This document shows positions 26,428 through 35,287 of a stretch of 35,523 nucleotides of DNA, piece after piece. The position numbers and the translations under genes are program-made. Position 1 is the stretch's first letter. Each line of letters begins with the position of its first letter. Source of the stretch: Candidatus Borrarchaeum weybense (GTDB lineage: Archaea; Asgardarchaeota; Sifarchaeia; Borrarchaeales; Borrarchaeaceae); NCBI GenBank assembly GCA_019057385.1, contig JAHQJS010000004.1:741062-776584 (forward strand), written 5' to 3'. Below the pieces are notes generated by a model that saw nothing but the letters and a program-made list of their open reading frames with translations, did no database searches and was not told the origin of the DNA.

Positions 26428-27111
26428 ATGCGGAGAGTAATACTGGAAATTGATCCCGCTACTGTAATTAAAAATCCGTATAAGAAAGGGTTACAAGACG
26501 TATTATCAAAAATTGAATGGCTAGAAGGAACTAATCTATTCAATATCGACCCTGAAGAAATTTCTGAAACTGTAATGACAGTTAAAAAAACTGGGGTGTT
26601 CAAAGTCAAGTTAAAAGAGGGTTTTGAAATATCAGATTTAATTGACCCTAAAATGGGCACAATTGAACCTTTAGAAGAAGAAAATGGAGTCATTACTTGC
26701 TTTATTAAGGCACAAGTAGATGGGCTGCCGACTGAACTTATAAAATCCCTAAATTTTGATAATATGCTGATTTCGCTTCCGTTGTATCTTTCACCAGAAA
26801 AATACATTGTATCTTTCCTGGGTACTTCTGATTCAATTAAGGCTTACTTAAACTTGTTGAAATCCCTTGAAATTTCTTACAAGGCTGCCATTCAATCCCC
26901 CAATCAATTTCAAAGCGATCTTTCTTGTTTAACTAATAGACAGAAAGAGGTCATGCTCGCTGCTCGAAAATATGGTTATTATGACTATCCTAGGAGAATT
27001 TCATCACATGAACTTGCAGAAAAATTAGGTATAAGCAAATCAACAATGTTAGAGCATTTACGAAAGGCTGAAAAAAGAATGATCGATACTTTATGTGCTG
27101 TTACTGAATAA
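26428..27111 (+). CDS. HTH_10 (bacterio-opsin activator-type) regulator, first copy
   Basis: A 227-residue transcription regulator. The C-terminal HTH_10 domain is clear: LTNRQKEVMLAARKYGYYDY, PRRISSHELAEKLGISKS and TMLEHLRKAEKRM. The N-terminal 150 residues form a ligand- or partner-binding domain without known motif. ATG 26428 is preferred to the upstream in-frame TTG because the paralogue next door begins at the equivalent residue. It is one of two adjacent paralogues and is probably the first gene of their operon. What it regulates is unknown; the divergent ABC operon is the nearest candidate. Confidence 0.85.
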   Translation: MRRVILEIDPATVIKNPYKKGLQDVLSKIEWLEGTNLFNIDPEEISETVMTVKKTGVFKVKLKEGFEISDLIDPKMGTIEPLEEENGVITCFIKAQVDGLPTELIKSLNFDNMLISLPLYLSPEKYIVSFLGTSDSIKAYLNLLKSLEISYKAAIQSPNQFQSDLSCLTNRQKEVMLAARKYGYYDYPRRISSHELAEKLGISKSTMLEHLRKAEKRMIDTLCAVTE

Positions 27112-27132
27112 AATCTACAGAAAATGATAAAT

Positions 27133-27783
27133 ATGCACAGAAAAGTGATATTAGAACTTGATCCGGCACTACTAAAAATGATGGGCTACCAAGACCTGTT
27201 ATCGAAGATAGAATATATTGAAGGTATGGATACTTTCAAAATTGAAACGCATAGTGCAAGTGAATCTGGAATCTGCAAAGTAAAACTAAGGAGAGGTATT
27301 AACTTTAGAGATTTAGAACCTGTGACAACTGCACTAGGCATGACAATCGAGCCACTTGGAGACAAGGATGGAATATTTGTTTGTTTTTTTAAAGCGAAAC
27401 TCGAAGATCGTGCAGCTGAGCTCCTTAAGTCAATTAATGCTGATCTAATTTATTCGCTTCCGTTTTATCTCTCTGAGGAGAAAGTAATACTCTCATTTTT
27501 AGGTGACAGTGAAAATATCAAATCATTTTTGGATACTTTGAAGAACTTTGGAATATCCTTTAAAGTTGTCAGTCTCCAAAAGCCAATTCAAGAGAGTGGC
27601 TTATCCTTTTTAACAGAAAGACAAAAAGAGATCTTGATTACCGCTAAAACCAAAGGATACTACGACAACCCGCGACGAATCAGTTCAAAGAAATTGGCTC
27701 AGGAATTCGGGATAAGTACGTCAACTTTACTCGAACATTTAAGAAAGGCTGAAAAGAAACTGATTGAGTTGGTAGTCACTTAA
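27133..27783 (+). CDS. HTH_10 regulator, second copy
   Basis: A 216-residue paralogue of the preceding gene (VILELDP start, YSLPFYLSEEKVILSFLGDS middle, LTERQKEILITAKTKGYYDN and KLAQEFGISTSTLLEHLRKAEK at the end). It follows 21 bases after the first copy, counted from ATG 27133; an ATG at 27124 is also possible. Identity is highest in the HTH and in the SLPxYLSxEKxIxSFLG block, so the sensor domains have also kept a common fold. Probably a recent tandem duplication with partly divided roles. Confidence 0.85.
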   Translation: MHRKVILELDPALLKMMGYQDLLSKIEYIEGMDTFKIETHSASESGICKVKLRRGINFRDLEPVTTALGMTIEPLGDKDGIFVCFFKAKLEDRAAELLKSINADLIYSLPFYLSEEKVILSFLGDSENIKSFLDTLKNFGISFKVVSLQKPIQESGLSFLTERQKEILITAKTKGYYDNPRRISSKKLAQEFGISTSTLLEHLRKAEKKLIELVVT

Positions 27784-27863
27784 GAGTATTTTTAACTCCT
27801 AAACGTTTCAAAGGGAGAACATTTAGATATTCACATAAATGATAATTTTTGGAGGTAAAGAAA

Positions 27864-28337
27864 TTGGTGAAGTTTGATATCAAATACGAAAACGCTTCAG
27901 CATTCAAATATCTGGCATTAGAAGTCAAGGGCGCTTATAGCCAAATTCCAGACAAAATAACGCAATTAATGCAACTAACTGCAGAACAAAACCTCTTTCC
28001 CTCAATGAGGGGTCCAGTGCTTGCTATTTTTTATAATGATCCTAGAGAAGTTGCTAATGTAGATGAATACTTTTGGGCTGTGGGATATCCATGCGCTGAA
28101 ATGGCAAATTTCAAAGCACCTTTGAAACTTAAAGAACGCAAAGAATCATTTGTAGCTAAGGCTACTATCTACGGACCATACGACAAACTTGCAGAAACTT
28201 ATCCATTAATTGAAGAACAAATCACTAAAGATGAATATAAAATACTCTTCTGGAGCCTTGAAATGTATCTCGATGATCCTAGAACAGTAAAACCAGAAAA
28301 TCTACGAACACAAGCTTGGATCGATGTCAAGAAATAG
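27864..28337 (+). CDS. GyrI-like/AraC-effector-binding protein
   Basis: A protein of about 157 residues with the GyrI-like small-molecule-binding fold: the pattern of GPVLAIFYNDP, EYFWAVGYPCAE, ATIYGPYDKLAETY and MYLDDPRTVKPENLRT is typical. No DNA-binding domain is attached. The start is chosen at TTG 27864 (or GTG 27867) because GGAGGT at 27851-27856 lies at proper distance; the longer frame from 27849 would place the ribosome site inside the gene. Such proteins sense or sequester hydrophobic cations or lipids. The neighbouring regulators may use it, but this is not shown. Confidence 0.7.
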   Translation: MVKFDIKYENASAFKYLALEVKGAYSQIPDKITQLMQLTAEQNLFPSMRGPVLAIFYNDPREVANVDEYFWAVGYPCAEMANFKAPLKLKERKESFVAKATIYGPYDKLAETYPLIEEQITKDEYKILFWSLEMYLDDPRTVKPENLRTQAWIDVKK

Positions 28338-28385
28338 CAAAACCTTAATTACATAGGTCGACAAGAAATACCTAGGTTGATACAT

Positions 28386-28904
28386 ATGGCAGAGAGACTT
28401 ACTCCAAAGATCGATAGAATGATTGATACTCTACAATCTTTGATTTCACAATTACAAGAGATTCGAGGTATAATAATTGGCTTTGGAATGGCTTCTGAAA
28501 CAATACAAGCGGGAGTAAAAGCAGCAGAAACAACTAGAGCTGCAGCCCCGCCTCCTAGAATGGAAGAAACGGCACCGCCACCTCCACCCAAAGTAGTTGA
28601 AGTACCTGAACCTCCAGCTGAATGGAAAGCAAAATTGAAATATGAAGAAATTTCTGAGATCTTCGATAAGAATATCGACGTTATTATGGATTCAAGAAAT
28701 TACCTTGAAGTTAATAAATCACTCGAAACTTTAAGGGATGATATTGAAGAATCTGGTATTATGAAGACATTTCATCCCGCAATGTACGAAATAAATAGCA
28801 CAATAAGAAAATACAAAGCAATGGGTTCTGATCAAGTGTCTCAAGAGGAAAAGGAAAACATTGCGAACGAAATCAGAGAGTGGAAGGTTCGGTTTCTAAA
28901 GTAG
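28386..28904 (+). CDS. Hypothetical protein with Pro-rich linker
   Basis: A 172-residue protein. A helical N-terminal part (residues 1-40, MAERLTPKIDRMIDTL) leads to a stretch rich in Pro, Ala and Glu (about 50-80), then a helical C-terminal half (YEEISEIFDKNIDVIMDSRNYLE). There is no signal peptide, membrane helix or catalytic motif. ATG 28386 is preferred to the upstream TTG. It follows the GyrI-like gene by about 50 bases. The family was not recognised. Confidence 0.6.
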   Translation: MAERLTPKIDRMIDTLQSLISQLQEIRGIIIGFGMASETIQAGVKAAETTRAAAPPPRMEETAPPPPPKVVEVPEPPAEWKAKLKYEEISEIFDKNIDVIMDSRNYLEVNKSLETLRDDIEESGIMKTFHPAMYEINSTIRKYKAMGSDQVSQEEKENIANEIREWKVRFLK

Positions 28905-28941
28905 ATTCAACTACCACTTTTAATTTTTCTAATTTTCTGCC

Positions 28942-30003
28942 TCAATCATGTTCTCCAACATATTTAACCGTTGGATTATGGATACTTTTCCAATTTACTT
29001 CAAATTCTCCAAAGTAATCTAATATACCTGTAAGTTTTATTGGGAAATCATAGTTTTGTTTCATCCAATTTTCAATAAACTTAAGTTGCAACTCTCCTTT
29101 ATCATCTTTTGAGAATAATGAGATCAGAGACTCCCTAAATTGGATTAAAGTTGCCTTTTTAAGGCAGAGGAGATGTGGTATACAAATCAATTCATTTTGT
29201 GAAAGGATTTCAACTATTGCTGGGACTTCTAGACATTTTTGCAATTCCTCAGCCGAATAGCAGTTTAGAATGCTGAATAACTCTTCCATTGAAAGATATT
29301 TTTTATTCTCTAATGCGTTCTCAATTTTTTTAGCTATTTCATTAGTTTGATTAGTTATAAGTTTCAGTCGATTGCTAAAATCAGAGAAACTCTTTTCTAG
29401 GATGTTAAGAATTTCTATACTTTTGATTCCCTTTGATGAATAAAAAACAGTTGGAAATCCCAAATCCTCTTTGAAGAAGTCTTTATACTTCTTATCGATC
29501 AATAAAATCAATTTAATAGTTGGCGATGTGTACTCTTTTAGAATCCTTAATTTTTCCCTTTTTTTCTTCTTATAACGTTCCGTCCAGAATCCAATGATCT
29601 CTAAATAAACCTTAACATTACTTCTCATCAACGCAAAATCTGGTATAAAGAGGGTGCCAGTCTCAGGAACTATGATCGGTTCAGGCTCGTGAACCACTTC
29701 CCATCCTTTTGGAACTTCTTTTTCGAAGAAATTAAAAAATTTTTCCTCAACTAAGCTATCAAACACTGGTTTTTCATCAAATTTTTCTACAAATTCGGGC
29801 TTCAGGTATGTGGCCTGAAGAGGGAATTCATTTACCTCCGATGAGACAAGATAAGACCTATCTCTATGAAGAACTTTTATTTCAAAATTAAATTCATTCT
29901 TGCTTTTTAACAGTGATCTAATTATCTGGTGAAAGATGATTGATAGCCTCTCGCCATAATTATGAAATTTCTTCTTAGATAATCCCATCAAAAGAGATTT
30001 CAC
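28942..30003 (-). CDS. Bax1/DUF790 nuclease, C-terminal half as separate gene
   Basis: A 353-residue protein equal to the C-terminal half of Bax1-type (DUF790) proteins. It begins with LSKKKFHNYGERLSIIFHQI, the part that in one-piece relatives follows the N-terminal domain. The nuclease core follows: FDSLVEEKFFNFFEKEVPKGWEVVHEPEP, then IPDFALM with Asp and YLEIIGFW with Glu (PD-(D/E)xK-like). Bax1 is the nuclease partner of archaeal XPB and cuts DNA bubbles in repair. Here it starts about 15 bases after the N-terminal half, in a different frame. The XPB gene is present 3 kb upstream on the same strand. Confidence 0.75.
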   Translation of the reverse strand: MKSLLMGLSKKKFHNYGERLSIIFHQIIRSLLKSKNEFNFEIKVLHRDRSYLVSSEVNEFPLQATYLKPEFVEKFDEKPVFDSLVEEKFFNFFEKEVPKGWEVVHEPEPIIVPETGTLFIPDFALMRSNVKVYLEIIGFWTERYKKKKREKLRILKEYTSPTIKLILLIDKKYKDFFKEDLGFPTVFYSSKGIKSIEILNILEKSFSDFSNRLKLITNQTNEIAKKIENALENKKYLSMEELFSILNCYSAEELQKCLEVPAIVEILSQNELICIPHLLCLKKATLIQFRESLISLFSKDDKGELQLKFIENWMKQNYDFPIKLTGILDYFGEFEVNWKSIHNPTVKYVGEHD

Positions 30004-30017
30004 TCCTCTTTTTACAT

Positions 30018-30758
30018 TTAATCTTGTGGATCGTCATTATAAACCCCATATATGCGTACATGTAGAATCGACTGCGTATCATAGTTCATGTCATAAAATA
30101 ATCCATATCTTTTGCAGAGCCAGTGGAGTCTCTTCGCAAAAGTACCTGTAGCATCTTTCACTTGAAATTTAATACTTAATGAATTTTTAACGAGAGTATC
30201 AATCACATTCCAATTGTAAGTATTTACTATATCTATTATAGTAGGAGGCTGATCCTTTGTACAAATTAATCTTTGATTATTTTCATCATCAAGCCAAAGT
30301 AGTTCTTCCAGTATTTGGATATCAACAGCAAAGAAGTCTGCTATCTTTTTTAAAAATGCGTCTTTGTTTTCTTTCGATAAAAATCCTGACTTATCAGAAT
30401 TAATTTTGTTAAAAAGAAAAACTCTAAGTTTATCCGGTGAAGTAATACCCTCTTTTAAGAAATTTGAAGATTTGGATTCAAAAGCATCGAAAGCCGGTGC
30501 TTGAAACTCATAATAACGTCCAAGGGTGAGAAAAACACAACTGCCAATTTTGTAATCCTCAAAAGACTCAATGATCTTATTTCTATCGAAAAACTCTCTT
30601 TTTAGACCTTGAGTGATAAAATTATCGAAAAACTCAATTGTCGCCTTGATCTTGACAGTAAAATCATGATCTTGGCTTGAAAGAAAAAAGGGCTGTAGAT
30701 ACTTGTTATTGTGTATTTTCTTTAGTTTATATTTGAGGAGACGAATTGGAAATCCCAT
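30018..30758 (-). CDS. Bax1/DUF790, N-terminal half as separate gene
   Basis: A 246-residue protein beginning MGFPIRLLKYKLKK, like the DUF790 start. It ends with VNTYNWNVIDTLVKNSLSIKFQV and GLFYDMNYDTQSILHVRIYGV, the segment before the central break in full-length Bax1 proteins. ATG 30758 is chosen over the upstream TTG. The following gene supplies the nuclease half. The sum of both (about 600 residues) exceeds typical Bax1 length. The cut lies between domains, so two working polypeptides are possible, but a frameshift or sequence error in a single gene cannot be excluded. Confidence 0.7.
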   Translation of the reverse strand: MGFPIRLLKYKLKKIHNNKYLQPFFLSSQDHDFTVKIKATIEFFDNFITQGLKREFFDRNKIIESFEDYKIGSCVFLTLGRYYEFQAPAFDAFESKSSNFLKEGITSPDKLRVFLFNKINSDKSGFLSKENKDAFLKKIADFFAVDIQILEELLWLDDENNQRLICTKDQPPTIIDIVNTYNWNVIDTLVKNSLSIKFQVKDATGTFAKRLHWLCKRYGLFYDMNYDTQSILHVRIYGVYNDDPQD

Positions 30759-30787
30759 AGAGCTCAAAGCCCATGAGTTTTAATGAT

Positions 30788-31234
30788 TTAAGGCTCACAA
30801 GCATGGTCATGATGATCTTCATCTTTGGGGCCTGGTCTGGGTCTTCCTTCCCTTTTAGCTCGGTAGTCTTCGATAGCCGCGTGAAGCGCATCTGCTGCCA
30901 AATTCGAGCAGTGCATTTTTCTTGGTGGTAAACCATCTAATTCCGTAGCAACATCACTACGTGTTAACTTCATTGCTTCATCAAGGGTCATTCCTATTGC
31001 TAACTCAGTAGTCATACTGGAGGTCGCAATTGCACTACCGCACCCAAACGTCTTGAATTTGATGTCTTTAATTATTTCCGTTTCTGGATCGACGCGAACG
31101 TAAAACTCCATCAAATCCCCACAGACTGGGTTCCCAACTTTTCCGATACCGACGTCCTCGTCGTCTGCCAACTCTCCAACATTTCTTGGATTTCTAAAAT
31201 GATCTAAAACTTTTTCGGAATAAATACCTGCCAC
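30788..31234 (-). CDS. iscU: IscU-type Fe-S scaffold
   Basis: A 148-residue Fe-S cluster assembly scaffold. Conserved ligands are Cys38 with Asp40 (NPVCGD), Cys65 (FGCGSAIA) and Cys109 (PPRKMHCSNLA). The tail has a run of His, Asp and Pro. GTG start 31234 overlaps the end of the upstream IscS-like gene, whose last codons supply the GGAGG ribosome site. Together with the IscS-like partner it builds [2Fe-2S] clusters for transfer to target proteins. Confidence 0.92.
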   Translation of the reverse strand: MAGIYSEKVLDHFRNPRNVGELADDEDVGIGKVGNPVCGDLMEFYVRVDPETEIIKDIKFKTFGCGSAIATSSMTTELAIGMTLDEAMKLTRSDVATELDGLPPRKMHCSNLAADALHAAIEDYRAKREGRPRPGPKDEDHHDHACEP

Positions 31235-31237
31235 TTT

Positions 31238-32434
31238 TTAAGCCTCCTTCAGCTCTTTCGGAGTTAACGGTGATAAAGTCCGTAATCTTTTGACAATAGG
31301 GGGCAAAGCCTCAATTACGCGATCTGCATCTTCTTCTTTCGTCCATCTTCCCATCGTAAATAGAATTGACCCATGAATCAATTCATGAGGTAAGCCGCAA
31401 GCTCTAAGCACATGAGAAGGTTCTAGAGTTTTAGCAGCACATGCTGAGCCCGAACTGCATGCAATACCCTTTTCGTCTAGGTCAAGGATAAGAGACTCAC
31501 CTTCAATATAACTAAACCTTACGTGAACATTATTTGGAAGTCTTTTAGTAGGGTGACCATTTAAATATGATTCGGGGATGTTGTCCAAAATTCCAGAAAT
31601 AATTTTGTCCCTAATTCTTTCTATGTGTTTGTTTTCTTGCGTCATTTCTTCTTGGATAAGTTCAGCTGCTTTTCCAAATCCAACTATACTGGGAATATCT
31701 TCAGTACCGCTTCTAATTCCTCTTTCTTGTCCTCCACCTTGCAGAACACCCTGAATACTCACGCCTTTTCGAACATAAAGTGCTCCTGTTCCTTTAGGTC
31801 CATAGAGATCGTTTGAAGAAAAAGATAGAAGATCAATATTCTCATCTATAACATTTATTGGGATCTTTCCAATTGCGGCTACGCCATCTGTATGAAGGAA
31901 TATCTTATTTTCTCGTGTTATCTTCCCAATTTCCTTAATAGGTTGTATTGAACCGACTTCACCATTTGCGTACATTACAGAGACTAAAAATGTTTTTTCA
32001 GTTATTGCGTCACTAATAGCACCGGGATCTACCATTGCATATTCATCCACAGGTATTACAGTTACTTCAAAACCCTCTTTCATAAGCGCTTTAGTGATGT
32101 TTATTACAGACATATGTTCTACAGCCGTGGTGATGATATGGTTCTTACCTCTAGAGCGATATGCAGTACCCTTTATTGCGATATTGCTACTCTCGGTTGC
32201 GCCTGATGTAAAGATAATCTCGCGTTTCGGATCTTCAGCACCGATTAGTTGGCCTATCTTGTTTCGGGCCTCTTCCATTGGTTCTCTCACTTCAGCGCCA
32301 AATGAGTGAAAAGAAGCGGGATTTCCATATTTTCTAGTAAAAAAAGGCATCATAGCCTCAACAACTCTAGGATCAACTGGTGATGAAGCAGTATAATCCA
32401 TATAAACACGTGTGTCATCCGCTGACATTTCCAT
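31238..32434 (-). CDS. IscS-like protein with Asp in place of the PLP lysine
   Basis: A class-V aminotransferase-fold protein of about 398 residues, similar to cysteine desulfurase IscS/NifS. The loop Cys is kept (SSGSACAAKTLEPS, Cys332 when counted from ATG 32434). However, the PLP-binding lysine of the usual S-G-H-K motif is replaced: the sequence is SFSSNDLYGPKGTG, with Asp209 in the lysine place. The same lysine-to-Asp change is known for Archaeoglobus fulgidus IscS, which lacks desulfurase activity and may serve as a cluster-binding partner of IscU. The start could also be ATG 32428 or 32449. It is followed directly by iscU. Confidence 0.85.
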   Translation of the reverse strand: MEMSADDTRVYMDYTASSPVDPRVVEAMMPFFTRKYGNPASFHSFGAEVREPMEEARNKIGQLIGAEDPKREIIFTSGATESSNIAIKGTAYRSRGKNHIITTAVEHMSVINITKALMKEGFEVTVIPVDEYAMVDPGAISDAITEKTFLVSVMYANGEVGSIQPIKEIGKITRENKIFLHTDGVAAIGKIPINVIDENIDLLSFSSNDLYGPKGTGALYVRKGVSIQGVLQGGGQERGIRSGTEDIPSIVGFGKAAELIQEEMTQENKHIERIRDKIISGILDNIPESYLNGHPTKRLPNNVHVRFSYIEGESLILDLDEKGIACSSGSACAAKTLEPSHVLRACGLPHELIHGSILFTMGRWTKEEDADRVIEALPPIVKRLRTLSPLTPKELKEA

Positions 32435-32558
32435 TAGCCCCCAAATCATTCAAGATATAATTTGTTTTGAGATTATTTTATCATATATTATTTTACTTCT
32501 TATTTTAATTGCGATAGAACCACAAAGAAAATTAAAATGAGTAGATCTTATAGTCTCT

Positions 32559-33914
32559 TTATTTCCTTCGGGATGCGGTTGAGACCTCAAGTGTTTCCTT
32601 TGTTACAAGTTCGTATAGGATTGCCTTTGAATGTGTGTTAGAAGGTCGTAAAATTCTCCCTAGCCTCTGAATGAACTGTCTTTTTGAACCTGACCCGCTA
32701 ATGATTATCCCTATGTTAGCATCAACATCCCATCCTTCGTCCAACACTCGTCCAGTAACAAGTTTAGAGTACTGACCGTTTTTAAAACTCTCCAAGTATA
32801 TTTTTCGTTCTTCAAACTTGGTTTTGTGTGTGATTTCGGGGATGAGAAACCTCTTTGCTATCTCGTGAACTATCTCGTTAAATTCACAAAAGATAATGAC
32901 TCTATCATGTTGATGCTGTATCAAGAGTCCTTCAAGTACATCCAATTTTCGTCCGCTGCCAAATGAAATCTTTCTGGCCTCTTGGCGTGCTAAAAGTGCC
33001 TCTCTAGCTTTCTTGTCTCGTCCAGACCTTAGAACTAATTTTTCAAAATCAAAAACATGGTATTTTTTAACATAATCCTTGTATATTTTGTCTAAATCAT
33101 TATATCTTCTTTGTTCATCCTCTGATAATTCTATTGTTATTGTTTTTAGCTCAAAAGGTGCGACATACCCATTTTCTACTAATTCTTTATGTTCAAGTCT
33201 AAAAACCACTTTTCCTACCAGAATCTCAAGATCAAGATGTAACTCATCACTTCTTTCTGGAGTTGCACTCAGTCCTAATCTTTTTGAAGCGATTGTCCCT
33301 TCTGCAATTGCACGATAAGTTGGAGCAGGCAGATGATGCACTTCATCGAAAATAAGGAGGTCAAAAGAGTTTTGAAAGCGTTTCACGTATATGTGAGCAG
33401 AGTCGTATGTAGTAATAGTGATGTCGCCTAATTCCTGCTTCCCTCCACCCCAAATACCAATATTTTCCTTTGATACTCCTATATGCTCAACAATTGCTGA
33501 TCGCCATTGATACAATAGATTTATGGTCGGAACAATAACCAGCGTTCTATTCTTTGTATAGTGAATCGCTTCAAGACCCATGAATGTTTTCCCAGTACCT
33601 GTAGGAAGGCAAATTATACCTCTGAACTTGTTTTCAATCCATTTACTTAACGCATCTTCCTGATAAGGGCGGAGAGAATATTTAGAGACCGTTTCAAAAC
33701 TAAGTTTTTCTCCATAAGTAAAATCGATTTTCACAGCATATTCTGAAGTAAGAAATTGCATAATCTCTGGAAAAAACATAGGTAGTGCTTTAAAATTCTT
33801 GAATTTTGCATCATATTCTAACAGATGTTGTATAGGGGTTACATCGAGAAAAACGTGAGGTTGAAGAATAAGATCGTAATTTATTAACTTAAGAGAAACA
33901 TCATAAGAATCCAA
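32559..33914 (-). CDS. XPB/Rad25-type DNA helicase
   Basis: A 451-residue superfamily-2 helicase of the archaeal XPB family. LRPYQEDALSKW begins the core, followed by Walker A LPTGTGKT (residues 103-110), VPTINLLYQW, FDEVHHLPA and LSATPERSD. The C-terminal half has IIFCEFNEIV and QRLGRILRPS. The N-terminal 75 residues fit the damage-recognition-like domain of XPB. It starts at TTG 33914. Its known partner Bax1 is found further along the same strand, split into two genes. The pair unwinds and cuts DNA in repair. Confidence 0.9.
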   Translation of the reverse strand: MDSYDVSLKLINYDLILQPHVFLDVTPIQHLLEYDAKFKNFKALPMFFPEIMQFLTSEYAVKIDFTYGEKLSFETVSKYSLRPYQEDALSKWIENKFRGIICLPTGTGKTFMGLEAIHYTKNRTLVIVPTINLLYQWRSAIVEHIGVSKENIGIWGGGKQELGDITITTYDSAHIYVKRFQNSFDLLIFDEVHHLPAPTYRAIAEGTIASKRLGLSATPERSDELHLDLEILVGKVVFRLEHKELVENGYVAPFELKTITIELSEDEQRRYNDLDKIYKDYVKKYHVFDFEKLVLRSGRDKKAREALLARQEARKISFGSGRKLDVLEGLLIQHQHDRVIIFCEFNEIVHEIAKRFLIPEITHKTKFEERKIYLESFKNGQYSKLVTGRVLDEGWDVDANIGIIISGSGSKRQFIQRLGRILRPSNTHSKAILYELVTKETLEVSTASRRK

Positions 33915-33983
33915 AAGCAGCAGCTCACATTTTTAGTTTTGTATATTAATTATCATAAGAACATAAAAACTAAATCATTTAAA

Positions 33984-33998
33984 CTCCCCTTAAGGGAG
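33984..33998 (-). terminator. Hairpin after the zinc-ribbon gene
   Basis: CTCCC/GGGAG stem with loop of five bases, about 30 bases after the stop of the minus-strand gene at 34028. A short T run follows on the minus strand. This is a possible terminator. Confidence 0.35.
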
Positions 33999-34027
33999 GT
34001 TTTCTTCAGGTTGAAGTTTTAATGGGC

Positions 34028-34981
34028 TTATTCACTAGCTGCAGTTTTCAACGACTTTATAAAATTAATTATGAACTTCAAGCTTGTTGCAGCAGTTCTT
34101 TTGCTAACTGATTTTCCATCATATTTCACAATATTCGTCAATAGTTTTTCTACAACGCCATTCGAACTCTGAAGTTCAGTTGGATGAGTTTTTTTTATGA
34201 TCTGAACTGCAATTTTGAGATTTAAGAGACATTCTTCACAGTTATCTTCTTGAAAAGATTGTGCGGCCTGTTTTAAGTATATTATCTCCATTTGGACAGG
34301 TAATTCAGCTTGAACCGGCTTCTCTTCCACTTGGTCAGGTATTTCTTCTGATTTGACCATTTCATCCATTTGGATTTCTTGTTTTTTATCTCTTTGGATA
34401 AGCTCTTCTTCAATAAGGTTCATATGACCGGTATGATTTGACCAAATTTTATGTAACGTCTCTTGATTGATTTCAAAACCACAGCGCGTACATAATACAG
34501 TATCAAGCTCAAGGTGTTCCGCACAATTTGGACATGAATAATATCCCTCAGATATTTCAAGTTCTTCGATTGGTATGCTTTCTACAGTTATCGTTGCCCC
34601 AGGAACTGTCATTTGAGTCGGCAATCTATTTACAGAAAAGCTTACCTGCATATCACCTATTGAAACATGTTCACAAGTGGAATATGGATGGAGAGTAATT
34701 GAATACTGAAAAGAATGTTGTTTCGTGGGGGGAGTAATACCTTGATGAATGAATTGCATAGAGTCAATTTCTGTAACTGGGAAAAGTTCAACCTCATGAG
34801 CGGGTTGGATATCTCCCTCAGTGATATAAAGTGATTCTATGGGATGCTGTGTTGTATTTGTAACCAAGATTTGTACATTGATAGTATTGCCTGGAAGGAT
34901 CATATCTGTCGAGAGTGATCTTGTAACTTCTAAAGGAAGAACCTTTTTTACGTTGCTTTGTGACACATACTCTCCATCCAA
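34028..34981 (-). CDS. Hypothetical protein with beta domain, zinc ribbon and helical tail
   Basis: A 317-residue protein. The N-terminal 155 residues are beta-rich (NTINVQILVTNTTQHPI resembles an immunoglobulin-like/arrestin-like sheet). A zinc ribbon follows with CxxC pairs (SCPNCAEHL and LCTRCGFEI). Then comes a Glu/Gln/Val-rich linker and a helical C-terminal domain. No signal peptide or membrane helix is seen. The TTG start 34981 is the only in-frame candidate near the beginning. The domain order is unusual and the function is unknown; it may bridge proteins. Confidence 0.6.
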   Translation of the reverse strand: MDGEYVSQSNVKKVLPLEVTRSLSTDMILPGNTINVQILVTNTTQHPIESLYITEGDIQPAHEVELFPVTEIDSMQFIHQGITPPTKQHSFQYSITLHPYSTCEHVSIGDMQVSFSVNRLPTQMTVPGATITVESIPIEELEISEGYYSCPNCAEHLELDTVLCTRCGFEINQETLHKIWSNHTGHMNLIEEELIQRDKKQEIQMDEMVKSEEIPDQVEEKPVQAELPVQMEIIYLKQAAQSFQEDNCEECLLNLKIAVQIIKKTHPTELQSSNGVVEKLLTNIVKYDGKSVSKRTAATSLKFIINFIKSLKTAASE

Positions 34982-35287
34982 GTAGTCTTATCATTTTTTC
35001 TTTAATTACACATATAACCTTTGCTAAGAAATGAGAATTTAGATTTTTGTCTCTAGAAAATAGCGACATAAGAACTAAAGCATTTAATATGCTCTTTACA
35101 ATATCCATGGAGTCAAAAAGTTATTTTAAATCTTGTGAAAAAATTCTACACATTTTGTTTTATTAGAAAAAAGAAAATGAATTAGCTTTTATTGTATAAG
35201 ATAGATAGTTTAGTTTTGTTATTGCCAATAGGTTCGACGCACTTCACTTAACGTGGAAAAAATGGGGCGCCACGCTTACTGGTGTCT
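34982..35287. other. AT-rich gap before alba
   Basis: About 300 bases between the Alba gene and the zinc-ribbon gene on the minus strand. Only short frames without support; nothing more seen. Confidence 0.5.

Noticed and set aside
31801..31840. Sequence error as cause of the missing PLP lysine
   Set aside because: The frame continues without disturbance on both sides, the change to Asp needs more than one base difference from a Lys codon, and it equals a change known in an archaeal homologue.
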